Shown here piece after piece: positions 1 through 8,103 of a stretch of DNA of 64,000 bases (its first letter is position 1; each line of letters starts with the position of its first letter). The position numbers and the translations under genes were made by a program. A model generated the notes under the pieces. It ran no database searches. It was given only the letters and a program-made list of their open reading frames with translations, and was not told the DNA's origin. This DNA comes from JBGQDM01 sp041495845 (lineage in GTDB: Bacteria; Acidobacteriota; Terriglobia; Terriglobales; Acidobacteriaceae), in assembly GCA_041495845.1 (NCBI GenBank), contig JBGQDM010000002.1, forward strand, positions 1-64,000, given 5' to 3'.

Positions 1-1
1 G

Positions 2-298
2 GACGACGCGACTCATGAGCTGATTGCCTCTATGCGGCAGTCGAATCCTGACATGCGTCAGCTTGGTCATGATGAAACGATTCGCGTGAACGGGGTGGCG
101 GGGAAGTCGGTGGACCTGATTGCGACCTCGCCGCTCACGGGTGCTGACGGAAAGGCGGTACGCGAACGCGACTGGCTGGTGGCCATTCCCGGAGCGCACG
201 GCGGGCTGCTCTATGTCGTCTTTATCGCACCCGATCCGGAATTCGGCCAGCTGCGGCCGACCTTCGAACAGATGCTGCGGTCGCTGCGGGTGAAATAG
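2..298 (+). CDS. C-terminal fragment of an unidentified protein (5' end outside window)
   Basis: The reading frame is open from the first bases of the window and ends at TAG, giving 98 visible residues. The fragment has no signal peptide or membrane segment. It alternates short beta-like stretches (WLVAIPGAHGGLLYVVFIAP) with a final helix (FEQMLRSLRV). Acidobacterial M48-type metalloprotease/TPR proteins carry a C-terminal domain of this appearance, as I remember it, but no catalytic motif lies in the window. Start and function therefore cannot be settled. A strong hairpin follows at 349-377. Confidence 0.6.
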   Translation, partial: DDATHELIASMRQSNPDMRQLGHDETIRVNGVAGKSVDLIATSPLTGADGKAVRERDWLVAIPGAHGGLLYVVFIAPDPEFGQLRPTFEQMLRSLRVK

Positions 299-348
299 GA
301 AACCCAAGGTCCGGCGGTTTGTAACTCCGTTCTCCGCCGACCAAACAC

Positions 349-377
349 CCCCGCCCAAGCAAAAGCTTGGGACGGGG
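349..377. terminator. Strong intergenic hairpin, probable terminator without T-tract
   Basis: CCCCG-CCCAAGC, loop AAAA, then GCTTGGG-A-CGGGG gives a 12-bp stem with one bulged A. It lies between the end of the first gene (298) and the 3' end of the convergent gene at 467. No U-tract follows on either strand, so it may protect 3' ends rather than terminate by itself. Confidence 0.45.
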
Positions 378-466
378 CACCCCGATGAGTTGGGCAGGGG
401 GCGCACGCCCGCCGAGCTAACGCGGGCCCTCGACCTCCGCCGATGGGCGCGCAGCCTGAGAAGCCT

Positions 467-1051
467 TCACTTCTCAAGACACTCTGTGCCGATCCTTGGC
501 TCCAATTGTTTCTTCAGTTTGTCTAGTTGGACGCGAGTTCGGGCGTGAAAGTGTACCGGTGGGACTGCCTCTTCCCACAGCAGCCGACCCGAGACATCGA
601 AACACTGTAGCTTTACATAAAGGCCCAACTTCTGGATGTACATGGTGAGGTAAAGAAGATGAGAGGCTCCGATGTCCTTTGTGATGTTGAGCAAGCTGGA
701 AATAGGAAACAACTCGGAGGTCATGTCGCTTTTTCGCAGCGGATCGCGGACCAACAGGACCCCCCTCGACTTGAGAAACTCCGGTATGTTTTGCCACGAT
801 TCGCGCTTTGGCCATCCGAGGCCCGAGTATGCAAAAAAGAACGATCCCGCTGGTTGTGCCGCGGGAGACGGGATGGGTGACGATTCTTTCTTAGGCGGCT
901 CGGTGGAAGCCGTCTGGCCTGACAGCGCGGCAGCTACACCGCCTGCTGCGCTCTGGGAAGCGGCTTGCTGCGCATCTCCCCTCTGCACAAGGTTGGACAG
1001 GAGCAGGATAAAAGCTAACCCAACGCATCGAAGCTTGCGCATCAGGAACAT
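467..1051 (-). CDS. Secreted protein of unknown function, paralogue A
   Basis: 194 residues. It starts with a signal peptide (basic MFLMRKLR, hydrophobic core, cleavage near GDAQQ), then a low-complexity Ala/Ser/Pro linker to about residue 65, then a mixed alpha/beta domain. GGAG lies 7 bases before the ATG. The C-terminal half is clearly paralogous to the protein at 1935-2543: both have RGVLL/KGVLF, DPLRKS, a SLLN-KDI-ASHLLYL block, LQCFD-SGR and a terminal LEPRIGT-CL. Export to the periplasm is inferred from the signal peptide. I do not recognise a characterised family. The unit A - 1301 gene - B on one strand suggests tandem duplication around an unrelated secreted protein. Confidence 0.75.
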   Translation of the reverse strand: MFLMRKLRCVGLAFILLLSNLVQRGDAQQAASQSAAGGVAAALSGQTASTEPPKKESSPIPSPAAQPAGSFFFAYSGLGWPKRESWQNIPEFLKSRGVLLVRDPLRKSDMTSELFPISSLLNITKDIGASHLLYLTMYIQKLGLYVKLQCFDVSGRLLWEEAVPPVHFHARTRVQLDKLKKQLEPRIGTECLEK

Positions 1052-1149
1052 GTCGATCTCCGACAGACACTGCCGCCTGGGTGCCGGGCTAATGCATGCT
1101 CTCGGCCTGCGGCGCCATGCTTTTCACCAAAACAGGGCAAACAAGAGAT

Positions 1150-1185
1150 GGCCGGAGCGCAACTGAAGAAAGAAACTTTCCGGCC
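1150..1185. other. Inverted repeat in the 1052-1300 gap
   Basis: GGCCGGA and TCCGGCC (7 bp) are separated by about 22 purine-rich bases. This is the only structure I see in the 249-base gap between the two minus-strand genes. No promoter or small gene is evident here. Confidence 0.3.
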
Positions 1186-1300
1186 ACAACTCCTGCATAG
1201 TGCCATAGTGACCTCTCAACCGGGGGTCAGCTTTCGCTTGTGCCAGTCGCCGCAAACCCCTGTCTCGATCCGCTAAGAGGACACCGCGCCAAGTCTGGAA

Positions 1301-1888
1301 TTATTGCGTTAGAACCGGCAGTTCGATGTCCTCTGCGACGTAAGCCGTTATCGGGGTACCTTCCTTGATGACGTACTGCTTGCCACCTGAACCCAAGACT
1401 GCCACGAAATAGCCAGCGGCCCCCAGGAGAAGAAGACCGCCCACTCCGCATGTCCAGCAAATGTCGCGGCCCTCCTTACCGCCGCCCTCGCCGCGCAGCT
1501 TGATCAGTCTGCCGCCGCCCTTGAGAAACTCCAGCCGCAAGTAGAGTTCTCCTCCTTTGCCCCGCGAGTTTGGGTTGTTGGTTCGGATCACGCTGCCCAG
1601 CGCGCGCGCTCCCTTCCTGACCACCACGGCATCGCCCACTTTCAAATCCTCTGCCAGTGCGAGTTCAATCGTCGTTCCCGGCTTGGAGAGGCGGGAGTGC
1701 AGACTCTGCCCGAACTTCAGCGGCACTTCGGTGTCCGCTTTGAGCAGAACCTTGGCTGGGGTGGCAGGTGCAGCCGCACTGGGGGATGCCGGACGTTGCG
1801 CTTTAGCGTCCTGAGCGGGGGCGGGAATGCTTGCCGCCGGCAGGACGAACGCCAACATCAGTGCCAACAACCTCTGCATGACTAGCAT
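1301..1888 (-). CDS. Secreted/membrane-anchored protein of unknown function
   Basis: 195 residues from the ATG at 1888, preceded by GAGGAAATC; an upstream ATG at 1951 would overlap the preceding gene. A signal peptide (LLALMLAFVLPAASIPAPAQ) is followed by an Ala/Pro linker and a beta-rich domain (VPLKFGQSLHSRLSKPGTT, GDAVVVRKGARALGSV). A hydrophobic segment lies at about residues 140-165 (VGGLLLLGAAGYFVAVLG). The tail is IKEGTPITAYVAEDIELPV. Similar short proteins with a TPITAYV-like tail recur in Acidobacteriota as I remember them, without known function. It sits between two paralogous secreted proteins and is probably co-transcribed with them, 46 bases downstream of paralogue B. Confidence 0.75.
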   Translation of the reverse strand: MLVMQRLLALMLAFVLPAASIPAPAQDAKAQRPASPSAAAPATPAKVLLKADTEVPLKFGQSLHSRLSKPGTTIELALAEDLKVGDAVVVRKGARALGSVIRTNNPNSRGKGGELYLRLEFLKGGGRLIKLRGEGGGKEGRDICWTCGVGGLLLLGAAGYFVAVLGSGGKQYVIKEGTPITAYVAEDIELPVLTQ

Positions 1889-1934
1889 GATTTCCTCATG
1901 AAACGGCCAACCAGGCTCGCGCCTGCCAGCCCAG

Positions 1935-2543
1935 CTAATGCGGCGTTTCAACCACCGCCGACCCGTGATCAGCGTCGGGAGCCTGCGCTACTTGCAGGCA
2001 GTCCGTGCCAATTCTTGGTTCCAGTTGCGCCCTCAGACGCTTCATCATCACGCGGACATTGTGCTCAGGAAGACCGGCTGCACGTGCACCTTTAGCCACC
2101 TCTTCCCACACCATCCTGCCAGAGAGGTCGAAACACTGCAGCGTTGCGCGCGGCCAAATACTCAGGTAAAGGAGGTGGGAAGCCTCGATATCCTTCGCCA
2201 TGTTGAGGAGACTGTGGATAGAGAGAAGTTCAGGACTATGGTGGCTCTTGCGCAGGGGGTCACTAGCGAACAACACTCCCTTGGATCTAAGTGACTCTTG
2301 CATTTCATCGACAATCTGCTGCACTGCTTGCTCTTTTGAGTCCCTGCGCCAAACAACGTTCCAATGAACAAAGAAGAACGTTCGCGGCGTTTCTTGCGCG
2401 CTAACGCGCGGAGCGACTGGATCGGCCATATCGCCTGCTGCGCCCTGCGAAGTAGGTTGCTGCGCCTCTCCCCTCCGCACCAGGCTGGGCACGATCAGGA
2501 TGAACACCAGCGCAGCCCATCGAAACTTGTGCACCGCTAGCAT
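1935..2543 (-). CDS. Secreted protein of unknown function, paralogue B
   Basis: 202 residues with a signal peptide (MLAVHKFRW, hydrophobic core, cleavage near GEAQQ). It is a paralogue of 467-1051 over the whole mature domain (SKGVLFASDPLRKS, SLLNMAKDIEASHLLYL, LQCFDLSGRMVWEE, LEPRIGTDCL), but has a longer C-terminal tail. Its start region ATCATGCTAG is shared with the 1888 start of the next gene, which suggests the intergenic stretch was also duplicated. Function unknown; periplasmic location inferred. Confidence 0.75.
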   Translation of the reverse strand: MLAVHKFRWAALVFILIVPSLVRRGEAQQPTSQGAAGDMADPVAPRVSAQETPRTFFFVHWNVVWRRDSKEQAVQQIVDEMQESLRSKGVLFASDPLRKSHHSPELLSIHSLLNMAKDIEASHLLYLSIWPRATLQCFDLSGRMVWEEVAKGARAAGLPEHNVRVMMKRLRAQLEPRIGTDCLQVAQAPDADHGSAVVETPH

Positions 2544-2633
2544 GATGCTTCCCTGTGGCTACTGGCACCTGAGCGCCGGCCTGGTGCGGACCTTCGACCT
2601 GCGCCTGCGCTGCTGTAACGCCTGGAGCCTGCA

Positions 2634-2747
2634 TCACCGGAAGGCGCTCGGCGCCAATTCTTGGCGCCAGCCGCTTCTTCAGGTTGTCCGCGTAATCAAG
2701 AGCGCGACCACGCCCAAGATTGGGAGCGGGCGCTGGAACCTTCGCAT
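2634..2747 (-). pseudogene. Decayed third copy of the secreted paralogue family
   Basis: On the minus strand an ATG at 2747, preceded by GAAGG seven bases upstream, opens a signal-peptide-like run MRRFQRPLPILGVVALLI and stops at 2679. Overlapping it in another frame (from 2691) is ADNLKKRLAPRIGAE, which matches the C-terminal DKLKKQLEPRIGTE of paralogue A. The simplest reading is a third family member that lost its middle and picked up a frameshift, keeping only its two ends. The rest of the 2544-2873 gap shows nothing else I can identify. Confidence 0.5.
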
Positions 2748-2873
2748 AGCGCCACCTTCAACAGGGCCCAAGACAAGAATAAGTGTAAAAAGGTGGTGTC
2801 CCTGATGCAGTGATTCAGATCACGGGAGAACGGGACGGGTCACGCCGATATCGTGCAGGCGAATCGGAGCGGC

Positions 2874-3176
2874 CTAGGCGTGAACTGCTGCCATCCGTTT
2901 GAGTGTCGGCAGGGCCCGGATGGTTTTTCCGGACTCCTGCTGCGCGATCCGCAGATCATAGAGGCTCTGCAGATTGACCCAGAACTCCGCGCTGGTGCCG
3001 AAGAAATGCCCCAGCCGCAACGCTGTGTCGGCTGTGATATCACGGCTCCCATTCAGAATTTGGGTAATACGATTGGTCGGAACCTTCAACTGGCGTGCCA
3101 GGGCGGCCGCGCTCATGTTGAGTTCCTTCAACTCTTCAGCCAGATGTTCTCCGGGATGGATGGCAAGCGGTGGCAT
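2874..3176 (-). CDS. higA: HigA-type antitoxin (XRE family)
   Basis: 100 residues, the usual HigA length. It opens with the family's typical PPLAIHPGEHLAEEL, then a helix-turn-helix (SAAALARQLKVPTNRITQIL, residues about 22-41), then NGSRDITADTALRLGHFFGTS and FWVNLQS. The protein should bind and neutralise the toxin encoded just upstream and repress the shared promoter. It starts 33 bases after the higB stop. In HigBA systems the toxin gene comes first, as here. Confidence 0.93.
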   Translation of the reverse strand: MPPLAIHPGEHLAEELKELNMSAAALARQLKVPTNRITQILNGSRDITADTALRLGHFFGTSAEFWVNLQSLYDLRIAQQESGKTIRALPTLKRMAAVHA

Positions 3177-3209
3177 GGTGTTCCTTTCCTTCCCCTGGGC
3201 ACTCGACTC

Positions 3210-3494
3210 TCAGTGGTAATCCACAATTTCAACATTTGCCGGGCCGGGTGAGCGTTCCGGCCATTCAAAGCAAACACGCCACTGGTCGTTGACGCGGATG
3301 CTGTATTGGCCCTTGCGCCTGCCTTTCAAGGTCTCGAACCTGTTTCCAGGCAAAACCGCAAGGTCGTTGAGTGCGAAAGCTGCTTCAAGCCGATCCAGCT
3401 TCAAACGGGCAGCGCATTCGATGCCAGAGAAGGCTTTAACGCGCTTCCCGGCGGCAAAATCGGCAGTCTCCTTGTCCCGGAAACTCACGATCAT
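3210..3494 (-). CDS. higB: HigB-type toxin (RelE/ParE superfamily mRNA interferase)
   Basis: 94 residues with the HigB pattern: MIVSFRDKETADF, FSGIECAARLKLDRL, then LPGNRFETLKGRRKGQYSIR, VNDQWRVCFEW and the C-terminal VEIVDYH. Known members bind the ribosomal A site and cut mRNA; that activity is inferred here by family. First gene of the operon with higA. The promoter at 3501-3529 places the likely transcription start on or next to the ATG, so the transcript may be leaderless. Confidence 0.93.
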   Translation of the reverse strand: MIVSFRDKETADFAAGKRVKAFSGIECAARLKLDRLEAAFALNDLAVLPGNRFETLKGRRKGQYSIRVNDQWRVCFEWPERSPGPANVEIVDYH

Positions 3495-3500
3495 GGAATG

Positions 3501-3534
3501 AGTCTAGGCAAAAATACGCTGTACGTCAAGCGTA
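3501..3534 (-). promoter_or_regulatory. higBA promoter with embedded inverted repeat (candidate HigA operator)
   Basis: Read on the minus strand: -35 TTGACG (3529-3524), a 17-base spacer, -10 TAGACT (3506-3501), then seven bases to the higB ATG at 3494. An inverted repeat TACGCT-8 bases-AGCGTA (3515-3534) overlaps the -35 element. A palindrome inside a toxin-antitoxin promoter is where an autoregulating HigA would be expected to bind. Confidence 0.6.
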
Positions 3535-3656
3535 ACGGATCAAATGGCAATACTGGAGGGATGGTGTTGTGGAGTGAAGGTCGAACCGGCGTCGCAACCC
3601 CCAGGGCCTACATTTCCAATTGCAGGCTGTGGCTGCCCAGACTGATACCTTAGCCC

Positions 3657-4241
3657 CTAGCCCTTCTTCAGCTCCGTCAACACTTGCTTGGCAATTTCCT
3701 TCAAGGTTTCAAACACGCCGGTGCCCTGAAATGCGATTGCTTCCATCACCGGTTCTTCTTTCCTACGCAATTCGCGCGTCAAATGCTCCACGGGCAGGAT
3801 GTTCGGCAGGTCGCGTTTGTTGAGCTGGAGCACATACGGCAGCGCGGCGAAGTTGACGCTGTGTTCTTTCAGGTTGGTGTAGAGGTTGTCCATCGCCTCC
3901 AGGTTCGCATCCATGCGTTCCTGCTGCGAGTCGGCGACAAAGACGATGCCATCCACGCCGCGCAGAATCAGCTTGCGGCTAGCGTCATAGAACACCTGGC
4001 CGGGGACGGTGTAAAGATGGATGCGCGTCTTGAAGCCACGCACCGTGCCCAGGTCCAGCGGCAGGAAATCGAAGAACAGGGTGCGCTCGGTCTCCGTGGC
4101 CAGGGAGATCATCTTCCCTTTCTGTGCTTCGGAAGTCTTCTGGTAAATGTGCTGCAGGTTGGTGGTCTTGCCGCCCAGCCCGGCGCCGTAGTAAACGATC
4201 TTGCAATTGATCTCGCGGGCTGCAAAGTTGATAAAACTCAA
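3657..4241 (-). CDS. mglA: MglA-type small Ras-like GTPase
   Basis: 194 residues, full length for MglA. The P-loop GAGLGGKT is at residues 19-26, a switch II-like TVPGQVFY at about 78-85 and the guanine-specificity motif NKRD at about 143. The family controls polarity and gliding or twisting motility in Myxococcus and polar localisation elsewhere, normally with the GAP MglB. No mglB lies beside it here. The long 3' gap to higB (3535-3656) contains no convincing gene. Cytoplasmic. Confidence 0.9.
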   Translation of the reverse strand: MSFINFAAREINCKIVYYGAGLGGKTTNLQHIYQKTSEAQKGKMISLATETERTLFFDFLPLDLGTVRGFKTRIHLYTVPGQVFYDASRKLILRGVDGIVFVADSQQERMDANLEAMDNLYTNLKEHSVNFAALPYVLQLNKRDLPNILPVEHLTRELRRKEEPVMEAIAFQGTGVFETLKEIAKQVLTELKKG

Positions 4242-4394
4242 GCGTGCCTCGTCTGGAAGCCGTGTCTGCTCAGGCGCTAACCTGAGCCGGGCTAATGATT
4301 TGCAAGAATGCCTGCCTGATTTTTATACCACACCGCCGCCAACGGCAACACGGGGGAACCGTTACCGTATGGCCACCCCAGCCGGGAGCGCCCA

Positions 4395-5675
4395 TTACTT
4401 CGCGGGTGGCGCCGGGTAGAACCCGTCTTTGGAGATCACCTTCAGATTGAGTCGCGCGACTCGCACTTCCAGCGTGCGATACGCCCCGCCCGCGATTGCC
4501 TTGCTGTTATAGCCCAGCGTGTACTGGTTGCGCGCATCGCCCAGAGCATGCGAATACGCTGCTTCAATGGCTTCCTGGGAGAACTGCGTGTAGACCTCGC
4601 CGCCCGTGGCGGACGTGTACTTGGGCAGGATGTTGTTGTAGCCCTGCCGCGGCAGGTGCAGCCGCTCCAGTTTGTTGAAAACGGGGATGGCAGCGGAATC
4701 CACCGCCAACGCAAAGACCGTAATCCCATTCGTCAGCAGCACTTTGAGGACATCTTCATAGCTGGCGCGGCTGCCCAGCTCGCGCCCATCGCTCACGATG
4801 AGGATGACCTTGCGCCGGGTCCGGTCTCTCTTGCCCAGATCCACAGCGGCCTGGAGCAAGGCGTCATTCAGTACGTGAGATTCCTTGGTTGGCGTAATCA
4901 CAATCGGTCCCTGCCCAGCCACCGGCGCACCGTTGTAGGTTGGGCCAGAGCCGAAGGGCCCGCCCACCACCGGTGGTCCGGCATTTCTTCCCCGCTCCGT
5001 CTTGAGCTGGTTGAACACCGCCGTCAGTTGCTGGCTGAGCGCGCCAAAGTCGCTTACCCGCCGCACCGCACTGCTGTAACTGTAGATGGAGAGCTCGTCG
5101 TATTGGGTGAACGCCCCTTCCAGCGCCGGGAACGTTTGTTGAATCTTGTGCACCGCATTGTCCGGCAACCCGAGATCGAACACGATGGCGGCGGAAATTG
5201 GGAACGGGTCGCTGGTGAAGAACTTCAATTCCTGCCGCTCTCCGTTTTCCATTACCTGAAAATCTTTGGGGAGCAGACCGTCCACCAACCGTCCGGCGTC
5301 ATCCTTGACCGTGACCGGCACCAGCACAAAATTCACCAGCTTCACGACTTTGAACAACTCCTCCTGGGAAGGGGTGGTGGGGAGCGGTGCCGAAGTCGGC
5401 GTGGTGCGTGGGGCGGCTTGGTCGGTCACCGCAATGGGCACCGGCTCTGCTGCCGGTTCCTGGGCCGCGGGTTTTTCCTCGGGCTCGCGCGGCGGAAGGT
5501 TCTTGGCCGGCGGTGTCGGCGGAAACTGGGGAACCGGCCGAGTGGCCGAGGGCGCATCTGGGACCTGCGGATCGCCGGACTGCTGTGCCGTCGCGCCTGC
5601 CACCAGCGCCAGCAGCAGGCACACTGTCAATCCCCCCGTTGTTCTTGCCTGGTTCGGTACTCGAAAAATACGCAT
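4395..5675 (-). CDS. Secreted VWFA-related protein (acidobacterial type), degenerate MIDAS
   Basis: 426 residues: signal peptide (core LTVCLLLALVAGATAQ), a Pro/Ala/Glu-rich linker to about residue 95, a short beta domain (VTVKDDAGRLVDGLLPKDFQVMENG) and a von Willebrand factor A domain from about 155. This is the layout of the acidobacterial VWFA-related family. The metal-site motif DxSxS, intact in the two paralogues of this window, is IVFDLGLPDN here, so ordinary metal-dependent adhesion is doubtful. A second conserved block, VILIVSDGRELG, is present. It is divergent from the paralogue at 5758. Extracytoplasmic; role unknown. Confidence 0.85.
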   Translation of the reverse strand: MRIFRVPNQARTTGGLTVCLLLALVAGATAQQSGDPQVPDAPSATRPVPQFPPTPPAKNLPPREPEEKPAAQEPAAEPVPIAVTDQAAPRTTPTSAPLPTTPSQEELFKVVKLVNFVLVPVTVKDDAGRLVDGLLPKDFQVMENGERQELKFFTSDPFPISAAIVFDLGLPDNAVHKIQQTFPALEGAFTQYDELSIYSYSSAVRRVSDFGALSQQLTAVFNQLKTERGRNAGPPVVGGPFGSGPTYNGAPVAGQGPIVITPTKESHVLNDALLQAAVDLGKRDRTRRKVILIVSDGRELGSRASYEDVLKVLLTNGITVFALAVDSAAIPVFNKLERLHLPRQGYNNILPKYTSATGGEVYTQFSQEAIEAAYSHALGDARNQYTLGYNSKAIAGGAYRTLEVRVARLNLKVISKDGFYPAPPAK

Positions 5676-5757
5676 CCGATTGTCCCGCCTTACCTATTTG
5701 ATGCATCCAAGGTACGGGAATAGACTAGCAAAAAGAGAACGTCAGGGTTTTTCCCCT

Positions 5758-6771
5758 ATGACCATATGGTTCCGATCCGCGGTGGTAGCCTGCTCTGGGC
5801 TGATGTGCCTTTCCCTCTCCGCGCCAGCGCAGCAGCCCCCCGCGCCCGCGTCCACCGAACAGTCGGTTGAGACCCTCAGGGTCAATGTGGATGTGGTGCA
5901 GCTGTTTTTCAACGTAAAAGACAAGCGCGGAGCGCTGATTCCGGCGCTGAAGAAAACCGACTTTGACGTGTTCGAAGACGCTAAGCCACAGGAAATCAAA
6001 TACTTTGCCGCCGAGTCGGACCTGCCACTCACCCTCGGCATTCTGATTGACACCAGCGGCAGCCAGCAGCGAGTGCTCGGGATGGAGCAGGAGGTTGGGG
6101 GGGCGTTTCTCAACCAGATCCTGCACGAAAAGGACCTGGCGTTTGTTTTCAGCTTCGATGTCGACACCGAGTTGCTGCAGGACTTTACCAACAATACCAG
6201 CCGTCTGCGCGCCGCGCTGAATAAGACCAAAATCAACACCGGCGGGAATGTCTCGTTGTTTCCCGGCACCGGTGGCGGTCCGGTGCCCACCGCCAACACG
6301 CCTCGCGGTACCGTTCTCTACGACGCTGTGTACCTGGCTTCGCACGACATGTTTTCGCACGAGGTGGGACGCAAAGCGATGATTCTGCTGACCGACGGAG
6401 AAGATCAAGGGAGCCGCACGAAAATCCGCGAAGCCATCGAAGCCGCCCAGAAGGCCGACACCATTTGCTACGTGCTGCTGGTCGCCGATCGTGGCTTCTA
6501 CGCCGGCGGGTTGGGATATTCCGGCGACTCCAACATGAAAAAACTGACGGCCGAGACCGGTGGCCGGGTCATTGAAGTCGGCAACAAACAAGAGAAGCTT
6601 CGCCAGGCCTTCGACGAAGTCGCCAACGAGCTCCGTAGCCAGTACAACATCGGCTACAAATCCACCAACGCCGCGCTCGACGGGAGCTTCCGCAAGGTAG
6701 AGATTCGCAGCAAGCAACAGGGGCTGAAAATCCAGGCGCGCAGCGGATATTACGCCATCGCCCGCGATTGA
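5758..6771 (+). CDS. Secreted VWFA-related protein (acidobacterial type)
   Basis: 337 residues from the ATG at 5758, chosen because it begins a clean signal peptide (MTIWFRSAVVACSGLMCLSL, cleavage near APAQQ); longer in-frame starts would overlap the divergent gene. A beta domain (VQLFFNVKDKRGALIPALKK, DFDVFEDAKPQEIKYFA) is followed by the VWA domain with an intact DTSGS MIDAS and MILLTDGEDQGS. The C-terminus LRSQYNIGYKSTN and ARSGYYAI matches the paralogue at 23554. The role of this abundant acidobacterial family is not established. Confidence 0.88.
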   Translation: MTIWFRSAVVACSGLMCLSLSAPAQQPPAPASTEQSVETLRVNVDVVQLFFNVKDKRGALIPALKKTDFDVFEDAKPQEIKYFAAESDLPLTLGILIDTSGSQQRVLGMEQEVGGAFLNQILHEKDLAFVFSFDVDTELLQDFTNNTSRLRAALNKTKINTGGNVSLFPGTGGGPVPTANTPRGTVLYDAVYLASHDMFSHEVGRKAMILLTDGEDQGSRTKIREAIEAAQKADTICYVLLVADRGFYAGGLGYSGDSNMKKLTAETGGRVIEVGNKQEKLRQAFDEVANELRSQYNIGYKSTNAALDGSFRKVEIRSKQQGLKIQARSGYYAIARD

Positions 6772-6819
6772 CGGCGGCGGGCACTAGTCCACCGGCGGCG
6801 TCGGAACTTCTTCGCGTCC

Positions 6820-8097
6820 TCAGCGGCCCTGGATGGTGCGGGCCAGTTCGCTCCTCGCGATCGCGACCTGCACACCCGTCGCGAGATTCTTGAGCGTGAA
6901 GTTGCCGGATTGTATCTCGTTCTCGCCGGCGATGAGAATGAATTTTGCTCCGGCGCGGTCGGCTGCCTCGAACGATTTTTTCAGCCGGAAGTTCTCGTCG
7001 CCGAGTTCGACCACCAAATCGTGGCGGCGTAGCTCGCGCGCCAGGCGGGCAGCCTCGCGGTTCATGCCCGCGCCCAGGGGAGCAATGTAAACATCGGGCT
7101 TGCCAATGATTGATTCGGCGGTCTGCGGCAGCGACATCACCAGCCGGTCTTCGCCAATGGCAAAGCCAATACCCGGTGCTTGCGGCCCGCCGAGGGATTC
7201 AGAGAGTCCGTCGTAGCGCCCGCCGCCAAGAATCGCGTTCTGCGCTCCCAGCGCGCCGTGAGTGAATTCAAACGCCGTGCGCATGTAGTAGTCGAGGCCG
7301 CGCACCAGGCGGTCGTTCACCACATAAGGAATGGTCAGAGCATTAAGAATTTCCTGCACCGCGGCGAAGTGTTGACGGCAGCCGTCGTCGAGAAACTGGT
7401 TCATGCGCGGCAACGTGGCGATGGTGGGCTGGTCCTCTGGAACTTTGCAGTCGAAGACGCGCAAAGGATTGGTGACAGCGCGGCGCTGGCAATCGACGCA
7501 CATTTTCGCCACCACCGGTTCCAAGGCTTTGCGCAGCGCTTCGTTGAAGAGCGGACGATCGTGAGCGCATCCCACGGAATTCAATTCAAGCGCCCAGCCC
7601 TGAATGCCCACCCGGTCCAGCAGCGTGGCTAGCATCTCCAGAATCTCAGCATCGCGGGCCGGCGATTCGCTGCCCGAAGGCGGCGGGCCGATGATCTCCG
7701 CACCGATCTGATAGAACTGGCGGTAACGCCCCTTCTGCGGACGCTCCCGGCGAAATTGCGGGCCGATGTAGAAAAGTTTATTGAGACCGCGCTCCCAAAG
7801 CTTGTGCTCAATGTAAGCGCGCACCACGCCAGCAGTGTTTTCCGGGCGGAGGGCAAGCGACTGGCCCTTCTCGCTGGCAGCGCGGCTGCGGTCTTCCCAG
7901 GTAAACATTTCCTTGGCGACGATGTCGGTTTCTTCGCCCACCGAACGTGCGAAGAGCTGCGTTTCTTCGAAGATGGGCGTGCGGATTTCGTGGAAGTTGT
8001 AGGCGCGGAACACGTCGCGCACTGCGGCTTCGACGAAATTCCACAGCGCCGTATCCGGCGGCAGCAGGTCGCGAGTTCCTCGGACGGCTTTGATCAT
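6820..8097 (-). CDS. hisS: Histidyl-tRNA synthetase
   Basis: 425 residues, usual bacterial length. Class II core: KAVRGTRDLLPP start, motif 2 region FYIGPQFRRERPQKGRYRQF, histidine-A motifs LVRGLDYYMRTAFEF and GGGRYDGL, motif 3 GIGFAIGEDRLVM. The anticodon-binding domain occupies the last ~100 residues. It charges tRNA-His. The upstream leader is the right arm of a heptamer inverted repeat (8104-8249), and the repeat supplies the only purine-rich stretch near the ATG. Confidence 0.97.
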   Translation of the reverse strand: MIKAVRGTRDLLPPDTALWNFVEAAVRDVFRAYNFHEIRTPIFEETQLFARSVGEETDIVAKEMFTWEDRSRAASEKGQSLALRPENTAGVVRAYIEHKLWERGLNKLFYIGPQFRRERPQKGRYRQFYQIGAEIIGPPPSGSESPARDAEILEMLATLLDRVGIQGWALELNSVGCAHDRPLFNEALRKALEPVVAKMCVDCQRRAVTNPLRVFDCKVPEDQPTIATLPRMNQFLDDGCRQHFAAVQEILNALTIPYVVNDRLVRGLDYYMRTAFEFTHGALGAQNAILGGGRYDGLSESLGGPQAPGIGFAIGEDRLVMSLPQTAESIIGKPDVYIAPLGAGMNREAARLARELRRHDLVVELGDENFRLKKSFEAADRAGAKFILIAGENEIQSGNFTLKNLATGVQVAIARSELARTIQGR

Positions 8098-8103
8098 GAG
8101 AAA

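Noticed and set aside
3570..3650. tRNA-like stretch on the minus strand (GCCGGTTCGACC with partial acceptor-like bases)
   Set aside because: The T-stem does not pair properly and no matching 5' acceptor or anticodon arm is found; treated as chance or a distant relic.
4548..5723. 391-codon frame opposite the VWFA gene
   Set aside because: No signal, domain or ribosome-binding site; the minus-strand VWFA gene explains the region.
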